From positions 1-51,061 of the forward strand of contig NZ_JACJRQ010000050.1 of assembly GCF_014697355.1 (NCBI RefSeq): 51,061 nt of DNA, written 5' to 3'. Numbering within the stretch: position 1 is the stretch's first letter; each line of letters begins with the position of its first letter. The DNA is from Nostoc calcicola FACHB-3891. GTDB lineage: Bacteria > Cyanobacteriota > Cyanobacteriia > Cyanobacteriales > Nostocaceae. Below the pieces are notes generated by a model, which did not search any database, was not told the DNA's origin, and saw nothing but the letters and a program-made list of their open reading frames with translations. Of the stretch, positions 8,147 to 17,346 are shown one piece after another. The position numbers and the translations under genes are program-made.

Positions 8147-8875
8147 ATGGCAGATTTATCTAAAACTTTTATTACTTCACCCCATGAGATAAAAGAAATA
8201 TTTGATCCTGAGTTGCATTCAAAAATAGACCTTGGGCAAACAGGGGAAGGAAAGGGAGTTTATTCTGACTCCGCCTCCCCTAGTCAGTCTCAACCACTGA
8301 AGACAACTGCATATCAATTACCAGCACCGACTATGAGGGTACGCTACTGGGTTCATTGGTTTCGCATTGGTTTGGGCATCTTTTTGTTGCTGTCGATTCT
8401 CATGAGCTTAGGGGGCTGTAGCTTAAATGCGGCAACCGTTAGTTGGAACAAAGCTGCTAATGTTGTGCCTGCTTCGGTAATTGAACAGGTGATTGTAGAA
8501 AATACAGAGTTGAATGCTAAAGCATCTGCTAAAAATATATTGGCTTGGAGTGTGGAAGGAAAAGACGGTAGGTTCGCAGTTTTCAACTTGAATACGCCTG
8601 ATGTCTGTGGTGCTTTGGGATGTCTGTATACTGGTTACTGGCTCAGAAAGGACAAACCAATTACTCAGGTATTCTTGAGTTACTTGAATCCCAATCTACC
8701 AACAGGTAAGCATTTGTTGTCAGTGGGAGAGAACCGAGGTCAGGCATTACCGTGCATTAAGGTACTGCAAACCGAGCAAGAGCAGCTACGCCAATTGAAT
8801 TTTTGTTTCAATGGCAACGACTATCAACTTGCTGATAGTCAGCTTTTCACTACTGGTAAAAAATCCCAAAGTTGA
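8147..8875 (+). CDS. Membrane or lipoprotein-like protein linked to the muramidase gene
   Basis: A 242-residue protein starting 3 bases after the previous stop, with a good Shine-Dalgarno (GGAGGT, 8136-8141). Residues 1-62 are polar. MRVRYWVHWFRIGLGIFLLL (from 63) begins a hydrophobic stretch ending LMSLGGCS, and L-G-G-C is an acceptable lipobox. Initiation at the in-frame ATG 8333 would make a lipoprotein; from 8147 it would be a single-pass protein with a cytoplasmic N-tail. The last 140 residues look like a folded extracytoplasmic domain containing cysteines (VCGALGCLYTGYW). The pairing suggests an envelope component of a transfer machine, comparable in position to TraV/VirB7-like lipoproteins, though no homology is claimed. 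Confidence 0.6.
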   Translation: MADLSKTFITSPHEIKEIFDPELHSKIDLGQTGEGKGVYSDSASPSQSQPLKTTAYQLPAPTMRVRYWVHWFRIGLGIFLLLSILMSLGGCSLNAATVSWNKAANVVPASVIEQVIVENTELNAKASAKNILAWSVEGKDGRFAVFNLNTPDVCGALGCLYTGYWLRKDKPITQVFLSYLNPNLPTGKHLLSVGENRGQALPCIKVLQTEQEQLRQLNFCFNGNDYQLADSQLFTTGKKSQS

Positions 8876-8976
8876 TAACTCGAAGACACAAGAATGAATG
8901 ACATCAGAGAGTTCTGATTTAATCGGGTCAAGACGCTCTCTCAACCCGTAAATTTTGGTCTATACCATAACTTGGC

Positions 8977-9459
8977 TTACGATTCAACTTTTTCAATAAT
9001 GACTGCTGCCTTCACCGAACTAGCAAGAAAGCAGCTATGATGCGCCTCCTCGTGCATTGCCTCGATTTGCTCTTGGGTGGGTAGGTGATCTTTCCCAAAA
9101 ATCACCTGCGGATAAAGGTGAACGCTTGTGATGGCTAACTTCCCTTCTTCGTTTTTGCTCATCACTCCAACCGCGCGGTCTGTGTAACTCTCGACCACAA
9201 ATTTATGCTTTGCTGCGATCGACAGAAACCAAAGCATATGGCAACTTGAGAGCGATGTAATGAATGCTTCTTCAGGATCGACATACTCCGCGTTGGAATA
9301 CGGAACGGGAACAACTTGCGGCGAGGAAGATGCAGCAATTTCCGCGCCGCCGTCAAATTTCCAAAGATGTTCACGGCTGTATTGATTATCTACAAACTTG
9401 GCTTGATTGTTGCATGTTAGTGGCAGCGGAATTAGGGGTTGCGCTTGTCCTAGCTTCAC
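8977..9459 (-). CDS. OsmC-family peroxidase with a replaced N-terminus
   Basis: The OsmC/Ohr fold is clear from about residue 20: SREHLWKFDGG, SSSPQVVPVPYS, DPEEAFITSLSSCHML with Cys73, and HHSCFLASSVK with Cys143. The two cysteines are the catalytic pair that reduces organic hydroperoxides. The first 20 residues do not fit the family: where a β-strand is expected, the protein reads LGQAQPLIPLPLTCNNQ, which is the antisense of a LysR-like remnant lying head to head (9414-9623). The only start is GTG 9459, inside that remnant. The promoter and true N-terminus were therefore probably lost in a deletion. The core may still fold, but activity and expression are uncertain. Confidence 0.8.
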   Translation of the reverse strand: MKLGQAQPLIPLPLTCNNQAKFVDNQYSREHLWKFDGGAEIAASSSPQVVPVPYSNAEYVDPEEAFITSLSSCHMLWFLSIAAKHKFVVESYTDRAVGVMSKNEEGKLAITSVHLYPQVIFGKDHLPTQEQIEAMHEEAHHSCFLASSVKAAVIIEKVES

Positions 9460-9623
9460 TCCAGAATTTGCAACGAGCAGGGGTCGTTTACAAACCGCTC
9501 GAAGACCAAACGCTCTATGTCAAGTTAGCAATTGTTTGGCGAAGTGCAAACACCTCGCCCGTGCTACACCAATTTCTAGCGCAATCAAGAGCCGTTACAC
9601 GATTTAGTACAGCGTTTCATTAA
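9414..9623 (+). pseudogene. C-terminal remnant of a LysR-type regulator
   Basis: The plus-strand frame encodes MLVAAELGVALVLASLQNL, then GVVYKPLE, VKLAIVWRSANTSPVL and HQFLAQSR, ending at TAA 9621-9623. This is the end of a LysR substrate-binding domain (usual pattern: SLVAAGLGVALVPAS, GVVYRPL, LALVWR, SPVL.AFL). About 70 residues remain of a normal 290-300; the DNA-binding domain is gone. The remnant points away from the OsmC gene, as expected of a divergent regulator-target pair. The join with OsmC lies at about 9403-9414. Confidence 0.7.
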
Positions 9624-9687
9624 GCAATGCTGTTGAGGCTTATCAAAACGCTTGTACTCCCCCAATTCTATAGATGCGCCCATTGGA

Positions 9688-10794
9688 CTATTCCTCATCA
9701 TCCAGTTCATCGTCTTCCTCCTCAAAATCATCATCGTCTAATTCAGCTTCCAAATCGTCGGTTTCATCGAGGAAGTCGTCATCGTCAATAAGTTGAATTT
9801 TGCGAGGTGGCTTGGTCGCTGGTTTTGATTTACAGACGCTTTGAGTTTTGCTCCTATTCTTATTTGGTGGCAATACTTCCACGTCTACAGATACCGATTC
9901 TCCTGGCAAAGCAGGTAGGGATTGAGGTTCATTAAAACCAGCGATCGCATCATGTTGTTGCCAAATTAGGGCTTTAGCTGTGGGCTGACCCAAATAAAAT
10001 TGAGACAGATTTTCAACGGTGGGTTTGGTGTAATCTACAGTCTTACAACAGTCATGTTTATTCTTACCTTCGCCCTCTTTGACAGCTTTGAACTCGACTG
10101 ACAGCACACCTAAGCTACGCCACCTATCGTTTTTGCCGCTAAATGGCACTTGGAAATAGTCAGCAAAGGTTTTCTCCAAAGAACGGTAAAATTCCTCACG
10201 CACCGACTTAAAACTCCAGAGAGCTACATTCTTAAAGCGGACAACGACAGGAGTAGTATGCAGGGGTTGATTATCCTCATCCAGAAACACCAGTGCATGT
10301 TCTGAACACACATCCATTGTTTTCTTGTCAAGGTTATGTTTGTATTCATCATAAAGCCCAACAAAAGAACCACCTAAGTCTTCAACATCTGATTTATAAC
10401 GGATATACTCTGGTACAAAAGCTAAAACTAGTAAACGTGCTTGAGTAATTAAGAGTCCAGTAACATCTTCCGTTAGGGTGACAATGGTTAGGTCGTTTTC
10501 ATCAGGCATATCAAGCCAGCCAGCCTTTTCTAGCTGATCTTCTGGAATTAGAAGTCCGGCGGGTTTGTCATTAACGACAATGCCGTAAGGCAGTAACGGT
10601 CGTCTAACTTGGTTATAACTGTCGCTGAGAAGTTCTGGGTCAATATCATCAATATCAAGGTCTGACAATTGAGTGTTAGGAGCTTTAGATTTAGCTGCTT
10701 GAGTTTTGGTATTAGCTTTGGGATTAGAAGCAGCAGTTTTGGCAGTAGATTGATTGGAGCGATTAGAGTTGTTTGAAACCCTAGATTTAACCAT
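9688..10794 (-). CDS. Hypothetical protein with acidic C-terminal tail (DUF5895-like)
   Basis: A 368-residue protein in three parts: a basic Ser/Asn/Lys/Ala-rich N-tail (residues 1-45), a globular core (about 60-275: LLPYGIVVNDKPAGLLIP, VTGLLITQARLLVLAF, VVRFKNVALWSFKSV), and a Pro/Lys linker leading to a very acidic tail of Asp/Glu runs (DDDDFLDETDDLEAELDDDD). From memory the core resembles the cyanobacterial family DUF5895, but I could not check this. Acidic tails are typical of single-strand DNA-binding proteins and of DNA mimics, so a nucleic-acid role is possible. A pair of mutually exclusive hairpins lies in its 5' leader (10819-10839). Confidence 0.65.
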   Translation of the reverse strand: MVKSRVSNNSNRSNQSTAKTAASNPKANTKTQAAKSKAPNTQLSDLDIDDIDPELLSDSYNQVRRPLLPYGIVVNDKPAGLLIPEDQLEKAGWLDMPDENDLTIVTLTEDVTGLLITQARLLVLAFVPEYIRYKSDVEDLGGSFVGLYDEYKHNLDKKTMDVCSEHALVFLDEDNQPLHTTPVVVRFKNVALWSFKSVREEFYRSLEKTFADYFQVPFSGKNDRWRSLGVLSVEFKAVKEGEGKNKHDCCKTVDYTKPTVENLSQFYLGQPTAKALIWQQHDAIAGFNEPQSLPALPGESVSVDVEVLPPNKNRSKTQSVCKSKPATKPPRKIQLIDDDDFLDETDDLEAELDDDDFEEEDDELDDEE

Positions 10795-10818
10795 TAGACT
10801 ACATAAATATGATTGCCC

Positions 10819-10839
10819 AACGCATGAGGCGTTAGCCTC
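10819..10839 (-). promoter_or_regulatory. Alternative hairpins in the leader of the acidic-tailed gene
   Basis: AACGC-ATGAG-GCGTT (10819-10833) and GAGGC-GTTA-GCCTC (10826-10839) overlap, so only one can form. They lie about 25-45 bases before the start codon of the gene ending at 10794. The second hairpin recurs with one base changed at 22533-22546. It may be a dispersed repeat or an attenuator-like switch. Confidence 0.4.
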
Positions 10840-10986
10840 AAGAATTAGTTATTAATTTTGCCTGTAATCTAGCAGTTTTAATGTATAAACCTATCAAATA
10901 ATTCTAATTTTAACTTAGTATTCAACAGTTAGTTTTTATTTTAGTGGTTCATTTTTTGTTTTTTCAAAACCTGCTATGTATACTAA

Positions 10987-11528
10987 TTACTCAACAGCAA
11001 TGCGAATGTCAGCTTTAACATTATTAATATCATAATCTCTAGCATTATAACGGCGGTTATGTGCTGATAAATCGCCAATTACTTTTATATCGGCTATTTT
11101 TTCTAAATTTTTACTACGACTGACATTCCATTCAGTTTCTGACAAAAACTTGGATGTTAAATCTTTAAGTGCAAAAAAATCACCATTTGCATTCTTAATT
11201 TTTGAATCAATTTCATGATGTTCATAGCATTCAATTATTAATGTTTCTATTAAACGTCTAACCATTACCGCACAAGCATCATAAAGTTTATTTTCTATAT
11301 AGGACTTACGCAAACTCTACGATTCTTGGCGTTCTTGGCGGTTCGAGAAATTAAGCTTTTTAGCACTTTTTGCGTAAGTCCAGCTTTTTGTAAGGATGTA
11401 ATATTCACTATTGAGCCGAGATAAGAACGAGTGCGGAAATAGCAACTGAAAAATCTTGATTTTTCGTTGCCTACACTTATAAAGTTGTCATGTATCTGAC
11501 ACTCCTCTAGAAATAGAGTTTCTAACAC
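10987..11528 (-). pseudogene. DUF4145/HEPN-like gene interrupted by a MITE
   Basis: The 3' part (to about residue 100 of a frame ending at 10987) reads LYDACAVMVRRLIETLIIECYEHHEID ... KVIGDLSAHNRRYNARDYDI, a pattern typical of DUF4145/HEPN-like domains (paired helices, K.IGD.SAHNRRY). Its only start is a TTG within the MITE end. The 5' part continues in another frame from 11528 (LGSIVNITSLQKAG) up to the other MITE end. Removing the element brings QKAG close to YIENKLYDACAV, consistent with one gene. The MITE (11302-11381) therefore breaks it, and I see no intact start upstream of 11528. A truncated product from the 3' part is possible. Confidence 0.55.
11302..11381. mobile_element. 80-bp MITE with perfect 13-bp terminal inverted repeats
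   Basis: Left end GGACTTACGCAAA (11302-11314) and right end TTTGCGTAAGTCC (11369-11381) are exact inverted repeats. The interior is 54 bases with no gene. GGACTTACGCA ends are, from memory, common among Nostoc insertion elements. It is a different family from the 1537 and 47194 elements. Confidence 0.75.
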
Positions 11529-11609
11529 CTCTAAAAAAATGTCCAGAAGGTCAATACTTTAGCTTTCACTTGGTAGCTAAAATTTCTGTTAAATCCATAC
11601 TTAACAGCT

Positions 11610-13472
11610 ATGAACCTTTACCAGAAGAATCTACCAGACAACCAGATCACTGCTAACTCAACATTAATTGAAGTGTCATCCTTTCAAGCACCTCTGGCTA
11701 GCATTGACTTTGGCAAGTTGTTTCAGCAGTATAACAATCCCCAAGGTTGGATGATGATAGGTGGAATGCTCTTCGTTTTACTGTTGTTGCAAATCAGTGG
11801 TACTGGTAAAGGAAAAATCACCACTGGTAAAGTCTCCGGTATCAGTGAGAAACTAGCAGCAACGAACCTAGCGCTCAAGCAAATCAAGGAGTGCAAACAC
11901 AATAAAGTTACCCTGTGGTCTGGAACTCCTCGCTATTGGGTAAAAGGTAAATGGCGATCGCTAATTACTAATCTGCAAACAATGTTAGGTGCATCTCCTA
12001 CAGTTTGGTTTCCCAATGCCGAAAGGGGAACACTGGTAATAGGTGCGCCTGGGTCTGGTAAAACCTACTCTACCATAGACCGGATGTTAGAAAGTGCGAT
12101 GCAGCAAGGTTTTCCGATTTTACTCTACGACAAGAAGGGCGACCAACTACGACTCCATGCACCCCTAGCTGCACGTTATGGCTATAAAGTACGAGTATTT
12201 GCCCCCGGTGAACCCTTTAGCGGTGTGATTAATCCTTTAGATTATATGCGTGATGCACGCGATGGGGTAATGGCGGGGGAAATTGGACAAGTGATTAACC
12301 GCAATGCTTCCAGTGGTGGTAAAAGTGATGAGTTCTTTGCTAAAGCCGGGGACTTGTTAGCTAAAGCACTTTTACAGTTAGTTAAGGGTTCACCTTACCC
12401 AGATATGGCGATGCTTTATGCGGTGCTGCGGTTGCCAAAACTGGTACAGCGCCTTGACCATGCGGTACAGTCCAAAAGGTTGGATGAATGGGTGGCGACT
12501 TCGTTTATTCAATTTTTGAGTGCTAAGGATGCAGAGAAGACTATTTCGGGGATTTTGACCACAGCAGCAGGTACTTTCTCATCTTTTATCCAAGCTGATT
12601 TGCTGAGGGCATTTATAGGGAAATCGGATATTCCCACTAAGCTTGAAGGTAGAGAAATGGTGGTGTTCAAGCTAGATGATGAACGCCGCAGTGTGGTTGG
12701 GCCTCTGCTGGCGGCTGCAATGCACTTGATGATTGTCGGTAATTTGAGCCGTCCCCGCAAAGATCCGTTGATTATTTCTTTGGATGAATTACCATCAATT
12801 AAGCTGGACAGATTACCTCAATGGATTAATGAATATCGTTCTAATGGTGCCTGCTTTATTCTGGGTATCCAAAGTTTAGAGCAACTTTACGATATTTATG
12901 GGGATAAGATGGGGAGTGCGATCGCATCAGCTTGCAGTACTCATGTTTTGTTCAATCCTGGTAATTACAAAACGGCTGAGGATTACTCAAAGCGTTACGG
13001 TGAGAAGGAAGTGCTAATTAAAAATCGTACCACAGGGCGATCGCTTGGCGGACAAATGAGCCGTTCAATTAGCTGGAGTGAGAATTTACAAAAAATGCCC
13101 GTAATCAGTGCTGACAAAATTTTGAAATTTCCTCAAGGCAAGTGCGTAATTACCAGTCCTGGTTATAGTTCCGAGGGACAAGCTTCTATTCCTTATCCTT
13201 TAATTATTCCCGTGTCCAAAGCCGATGAAAAACGAGCGTATGATAGTGAGGCTCTTTGGGATACACAAGTTAAACCTGCTTTAGAAAGTCAGGTGATAAT
13301 TCCTGATATTAAAACGCTAACACAAGCATTACATGAACGGATTGAGTCAGCAGCGCGGATGTTGCCATTACCGGAAGAAGATGTAGCACCTGCACATGAG
13401 TCTAGTAGTAGCGAACCTGATGTTTTGGAAAATTTTACTAGGCGAGTTTATCAAACACCAGGATTGCAGTAA
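11610..13472 (+). CDS. Type IV secretion coupling protein (VirD4/TraG/TraD family)
   Basis: A 620-residue conjugation ATPase. A membrane helix lies at about residues 47-63 (GWMMIGGMLFVLLLLQI). Walker A is near 143-150 (VIGAPGSGKTYS), followed by the family's YDKKGDQ segment. Walker B is near 386-391 (LIISLDELPS), followed by LPQWINEYRSNGACFILGIQS, the typical TraG/TraM-recognition region. The protein should form a hexamer at the inner membrane and pump a relaxase-DNA complex into the transfer channel. Only one N-terminal membrane helix is seen, where many relatives have two. No relaxase gene was recognised in the window. It is monocistronic, convergent with the large helicase gene. Confidence 0.9.
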   Translation: MNLYQKNLPDNQITANSTLIEVSSFQAPLASIDFGKLFQQYNNPQGWMMIGGMLFVLLLLQISGTGKGKITTGKVSGISEKLAATNLALKQIKECKHNKVTLWSGTPRYWVKGKWRSLITNLQTMLGASPTVWFPNAERGTLVIGAPGSGKTYSTIDRMLESAMQQGFPILLYDKKGDQLRLHAPLAARYGYKVRVFAPGEPFSGVINPLDYMRDARDGVMAGEIGQVINRNASSGGKSDEFFAKAGDLLAKALLQLVKGSPYPDMAMLYAVLRLPKLVQRLDHAVQSKRLDEWVATSFIQFLSAKDAEKTISGILTTAAGTFSSFIQADLLRAFIGKSDIPTKLEGREMVVFKLDDERRSVVGPLLAAAMHLMIVGNLSRPRKDPLIISLDELPSIKLDRLPQWINEYRSNGACFILGIQSLEQLYDIYGDKMGSAIASACSTHVLFNPGNYKTAEDYSKRYGEKEVLIKNRTTGRSLGGQMSRSISWSENLQKMPVISADKILKFPQGKCVITSPGYSSEGQASIPYPLIIPVSKADEKRAYDSEALWDTQVKPALESQVIIPDIKTLTQALHERIESAARMLPLPEEDVAPAHESSSSEPDVLENFTRRVYQTPGLQ

Positions 13473-13547
13473 ATTTTGACAATGCTGTTGCTAGCAAAGC
13501 TGACTTTTGACGGGATGGGGAAAAAGGAACTGGTTCGCGTATTTATT

Positions 13548-13565
13548 GATCGCAATCATGCGATC
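13548..13565. repeat. Perfect inverted repeat between convergent genes
   Basis: GATCGCA-ATCA-TGCGATC is a 7-base-pair hairpin between the stops of the coupling protein gene (13472) and the convergent helicase gene (13633). It may end transcription in both directions, but there is no T run. The arms are HIP1-like half sites. Confidence 0.45.
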
Positions 13566-13632
13566 AGCCGCTGTGGCCGACGGACAATAATTTTACTGGT
13601 GGAGTAGCCAAAACTATCTAACTCAATCTTAC

Positions 13633-16600
13633 TTATTGTGATAGAATTAAATTGAGAATATTCATTTCTTTCGATTGAAATATTTGATTTTCATTAAATA
13701 AGCTTTTTCTTAATTTATCCATCACAGCACTATTAAAGACTACATAGGGAATATTTTGATAATTAGAGTCAATTGGCAAAATATTGTATGCTAAAGCCAG
13801 TGTATAAACATACTTAGCCAAAATATCTCTGAAAGATAGATTAGATACTATTCTCTCATTTTCAAAATAATCTTCAAAAGCGTGGAATGAGATAAAGGTC
13901 TGTATAGGCAAGGCGTAATAACGCTCTGATGAACGTGAAGTCTGACTTAGTTTTTGAGAACGTTCTAACTCACTAAAAAGTGTTCTTGCTAAGTCTATTA
14001 GGGAATAAGCAGCACTAGTAATTTGTTTTGGATACTTCCCAGATTTGACCAAAAGTCCAAGCTTCTTGATAAAGTCTTCATTCCGCTCAGGGTCAATAAT
14101 TTTTTCTAAATCGATATAATTGGTTTCCTTTACCAACTTTTCTGATAACGGTACAATTAGTAAACTTCCTCTGACATATGTTTGCTCAATCGGTGGAAGA
14201 TTAAGTAATTTATCAAGACTAGTCTCCATTTGTGATAAAACGTGAAAGCCTATTGAAAAATAGGATACTTCTTGATTTTCCGAGAATGATTCTTTTTGAG
14301 AATAAGGAATAACTTCGGTTTTTTGAACAGAAAGCAATTCATATAAAGTATGCTCGATATCTCGTAACAAGCTATCTTCAGGTTGCTTTTTAAACTCCTT
14401 ACGGATTTCTCTTAATAAAGTAGCCAATGAGCCAATAAAGGTTTCTCCCGCTTGGCTAATTGATTTACCACCAATAGGAATAATAACATATCGCTCTCTA
14501 CCTATTTGTCCTGAACCCACAATTCTGGTCATAATAGAGGCTTTGAGAATAATCAGAATATTTAGTACATTCAAGCAAGCCTCTTGCAATGAAAGATTTG
14601 CAAGTTTTTCAGATTCATCAGCACTTAAACGGTTTCCGTCCTCATCAAGTTTTTTAGGGTAATATATTGCTTTATCAGATAAATAAAAAGTCAAATTTTT
14701 ATCGCCTTTATCTAGTTCACCTCCTCTTCCTCGGTAAATTACTTGTATTATTTCCATTAAGTTTTGCTCAATTTGGAAACCAGGAATTTGTACCAGAATA
14801 TATTTAGTATTAGGGAAAGACAAGCCACGAGATGCTGAAGCAGTCATAAAGACTACTTTTATTTGTTCTTGATTTTGATATCTCTGAATCTCAGCTTCTT
14901 CCCTATCTGACAAACTAGCGTGTATTTCCAAATACTCTTGATATAGCTTAAAGCTCGGTCTTTCTTTGGAAATATTAGTAATTAATTGCTTAAGGCTATC
15001 CTTATTTTGAATATAAACTATAATTTGACCATCATTAGCTTTCAGTAGCTTCAAAATATCACTTTTTATTTTTTCAGCAACATTAGCATCTAACTTGAAA
15101 TTGTCATCTGCAACTTTTTCTGAGTTTAATGATTGTATAAACACTTCATAATTAATGGTCAGCTTGTCAGCAGGATAGGAATTTGCATTAATTAGAGTTG
15201 CCGGCTTACTTAAAAATTCAAATTCTTCAATTGATAAACATTGACCCATAGAATCTGCAACTTGCCTAACAAATATTTTGTCCCCTTGAACCTGGTTGTT
15301 AGCAAGATGACTGTTAACTACGTCTTGTATTGTCAGTGATGCGTCAGCAGTAATTACCTTTATATTAAAGCCATATTCAGGATTTAATAAATCATATTCT
15401 TCAATAAACTCTAAAATGCCATGCAAAAAAGCTACTCCTTCTTGGGAACCTGTAATTTCGTCAATCATAATGAAAATATTTTTCATACGATTAGCGATTG
15501 CTTTCATCCTGTTTTTGATAATTCCAGGTGGCTTGCTTGAGGAATTATAAGCACTGCTAAATATTCTACTGAAATGCTTTAAAGTATTACCGTAGCGAGT
15601 TTCCTTAAGTGATTGAATTGACGCAGTAGCAACAATATTGTTAGGTAAATCAGGATTAATAATACAGGTGTGAATCGCTTCACATAAACTTGCTAAGACT
15701 CCAACTTGGTTACGTCTCTCCACTTGTATCAAGTTATCTGCATATCTAACCAATTCACTTGAAAGCTCAAATGGATTGTCTTTTAAAGTATTAGCATCTA
15801 AGAATTGAACCTGTCCTATTAAATGATTTCCGTGAAGTTTATTGCTATGGTATTCAACAGCATAGCGCCCTTTTGCATAATCAATTATTCTTTTGTTTGT
15901 ATTAATACAAATCAAATTATCGTCAAATAATTTTAGGTCTGGTTTTTCTCTAAACTTCTCGATAATATCCCTGTTTACCTGAATCCGAGGACTGATATAT
16001 ATCAGGAGCGAACCTTCATTTAGCTGTTTAATAATTTGCTTTGCAACTGCTGTAGTTTTACCAATTCCGGGATTTCCGGTCAAAAACAGAAATGATATTC
16101 TAGAATCTGTAAGCGCCCGATGTATTAACTCTGCATGAGCATCTCTGAATTTTGTTTCTGTTAGTTGTAGGGATTGCTTTACTGATTCAGGTACAATACC
16201 AGCCGTATTAAAGAAGTGTTTTTCCGCCTCAAATACTTCAATATTTTGGATGTGGCTTATTGTATCCTTTTTGGCTTCAACTATATCTTTAACGAACCTT
16301 CTACCATCCTGAAAGTTTCTAGCCGCGTTGCTTTTAATAACTTCAAGTACTTTGCTGCGGCTATCATTAATATCTTTGAAACTTTTATCTTTGTAGATTT
16401 TGTAACAAGTTTTTAATATTTCCAGGCTATCTTGACCATCATTTTTTTCTTTAGTGAGGGTAATGCCATTAATCATCCTGTCACTATACCCAAAACAGTT
16501 AAACTTCACTGGGTCAGTGGAAAATATTTTACCTGATGATAGTAAAAATTTATAAAAGCTCCAGGCGTAACTACAGGCTTGGATAACCTTAACAGCTTCT

Positions 16601-17346
16601 TTATCTTTCGTCTTGAAAGCAGAAAAGTATTGCACCAATTCCTTGGAGTAAATCTCGTTAAGCTTATTGTCCTTGTCGCTACTGTTACCAGTATCTATAC
16701 CAAGTCCACAAAAGCTAGATTTGGATCGCACATAGTTCAACTCGGTACACAATGAATCTTGTAAAGTTTGGATATTATTTAAGTCAGTTACAGAATGAAT
16801 AGCTGAAGTGGTAAAAGTGGATAGGTCTACAGTCAAGATTCGATATTTACCCAAATACCGAGTCAATAAGAGGGTATCAGCTTTCAGAAATTCACCAGTG
16901 TCTTTGTAGCGAATAATATCTACATTTTCAAATCCCTGGCTCTCCAAAATTTCTTTGTAGCAAACTATTTCATCTCTGTCTAAAATACCAAAGGAGTTGT
17001 CACCGTAGAAATCACACTGAAAATAAAGAATTTCTATTTTGCTTTTGGTACGCCAGCCAGTTGCTTCTATATACTCTCTAATAAAGCTATAGCCTGAAGT
17101 CCAGCCTTTTTGGATAAACAATTTTACCCAGTCTCCTATAATCTCTTTATGAGATTTATCTATATAATTCTTGGTAATAGCTTGTTGTACTTTATGTAAA
17201 TATAAACTACTTAACGGTTTTAGATAAACATCGTCATAGGAATGTTGAAACTTTGAGTGTTTAAAATAAGTTAGGATGCCGATATTAAAGCTTATTTCAA
17301 ATACCCGACCTAAATTAATGCCTAAATCATCTGCCATAAAGCGCAC
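13633..17346 (-). CDS. Very large SF2-like helicase protein, second gene of an unknown pair
   Basis: A 1237-residue protein. Helicase motifs are visible in the middle: Walker A near 415-428 (FLFLTGNPGIGKTTAVAKQ), DExx near 625-632 (IFIMIDEITG), a motif III-V region with FMTASASRGLSFPNTKYI near 840, and a motif VI-like IIQVIYRGRGG near 870. The order and the R-x-R end fit superfamily 2. The first 400 residues and the last 350 match nothing I know. The N-terminal part has an alternating β/α stretch (LKADTLLLTRYLGKYRILTVDLS) that could be a decayed nuclease-like fold, but no clear E-x-K is seen. Its start overlaps the end of the 1048-residue gene by 20 bases, so the two are translationally coupled. 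No HIP1 site is found in either gene. Confidence 0.75.
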   Translation of the reverse strand: MRFMADDLGINLGRVFEISFNIGILTYFKHSKFQHSYDDVYLKPLSSLYLHKVQQAITKNYIDKSHKEIIGDWVKLFIQKGWTSGYSFIREYIEATGWRTKSKIEILYFQCDFYGDNSFGILDRDEIVCYKEILESQGFENVDIIRYKDTGEFLKADTLLLTRYLGKYRILTVDLSTFTTSAIHSVTDLNNIQTLQDSLCTELNYVRSKSSFCGLGIDTGNSSDKDNKLNEIYSKELVQYFSAFKTKDKEAVKVIQACSYAWSFYKFLLSSGKIFSTDPVKFNCFGYSDRMINGITLTKEKNDGQDSLEILKTCYKIYKDKSFKDINDSRSKVLEVIKSNAARNFQDGRRFVKDIVEAKKDTISHIQNIEVFEAEKHFFNTAGIVPESVKQSLQLTETKFRDAHAELIHRALTDSRISFLFLTGNPGIGKTTAVAKQIIKQLNEGSLLIYISPRIQVNRDIIEKFREKPDLKLFDDNLICINTNKRIIDYAKGRYAVEYHSNKLHGNHLIGQVQFLDANTLKDNPFELSSELVRYADNLIQVERRNQVGVLASLCEAIHTCIINPDLPNNIVATASIQSLKETRYGNTLKHFSRIFSSAYNSSSKPPGIIKNRMKAIANRMKNIFIMIDEITGSQEGVAFLHGILEFIEEYDLLNPEYGFNIKVITADASLTIQDVVNSHLANNQVQGDKIFVRQVADSMGQCLSIEEFEFLSKPATLINANSYPADKLTINYEVFIQSLNSEKVADDNFKLDANVAEKIKSDILKLLKANDGQIIVYIQNKDSLKQLITNISKERPSFKLYQEYLEIHASLSDREEAEIQRYQNQEQIKVVFMTASASRGLSFPNTKYILVQIPGFQIEQNLMEIIQVIYRGRGGELDKGDKNLTFYLSDKAIYYPKKLDEDGNRLSADESEKLANLSLQEACLNVLNILIILKASIMTRIVGSGQIGRERYVIIPIGGKSISQAGETFIGSLATLLREIRKEFKKQPEDSLLRDIEHTLYELLSVQKTEVIPYSQKESFSENQEVSYFSIGFHVLSQMETSLDKLLNLPPIEQTYVRGSLLIVPLSEKLVKETNYIDLEKIIDPERNEDFIKKLGLLVKSGKYPKQITSAAYSLIDLARTLFSELERSQKLSQTSRSSERYYALPIQTFISFHAFEDYFENERIVSNLSFRDILAKYVYTLALAYNILPIDSNYQNIPYVVFNSAVMDKLRKSLFNENQIFQSKEMNILNLILSQ

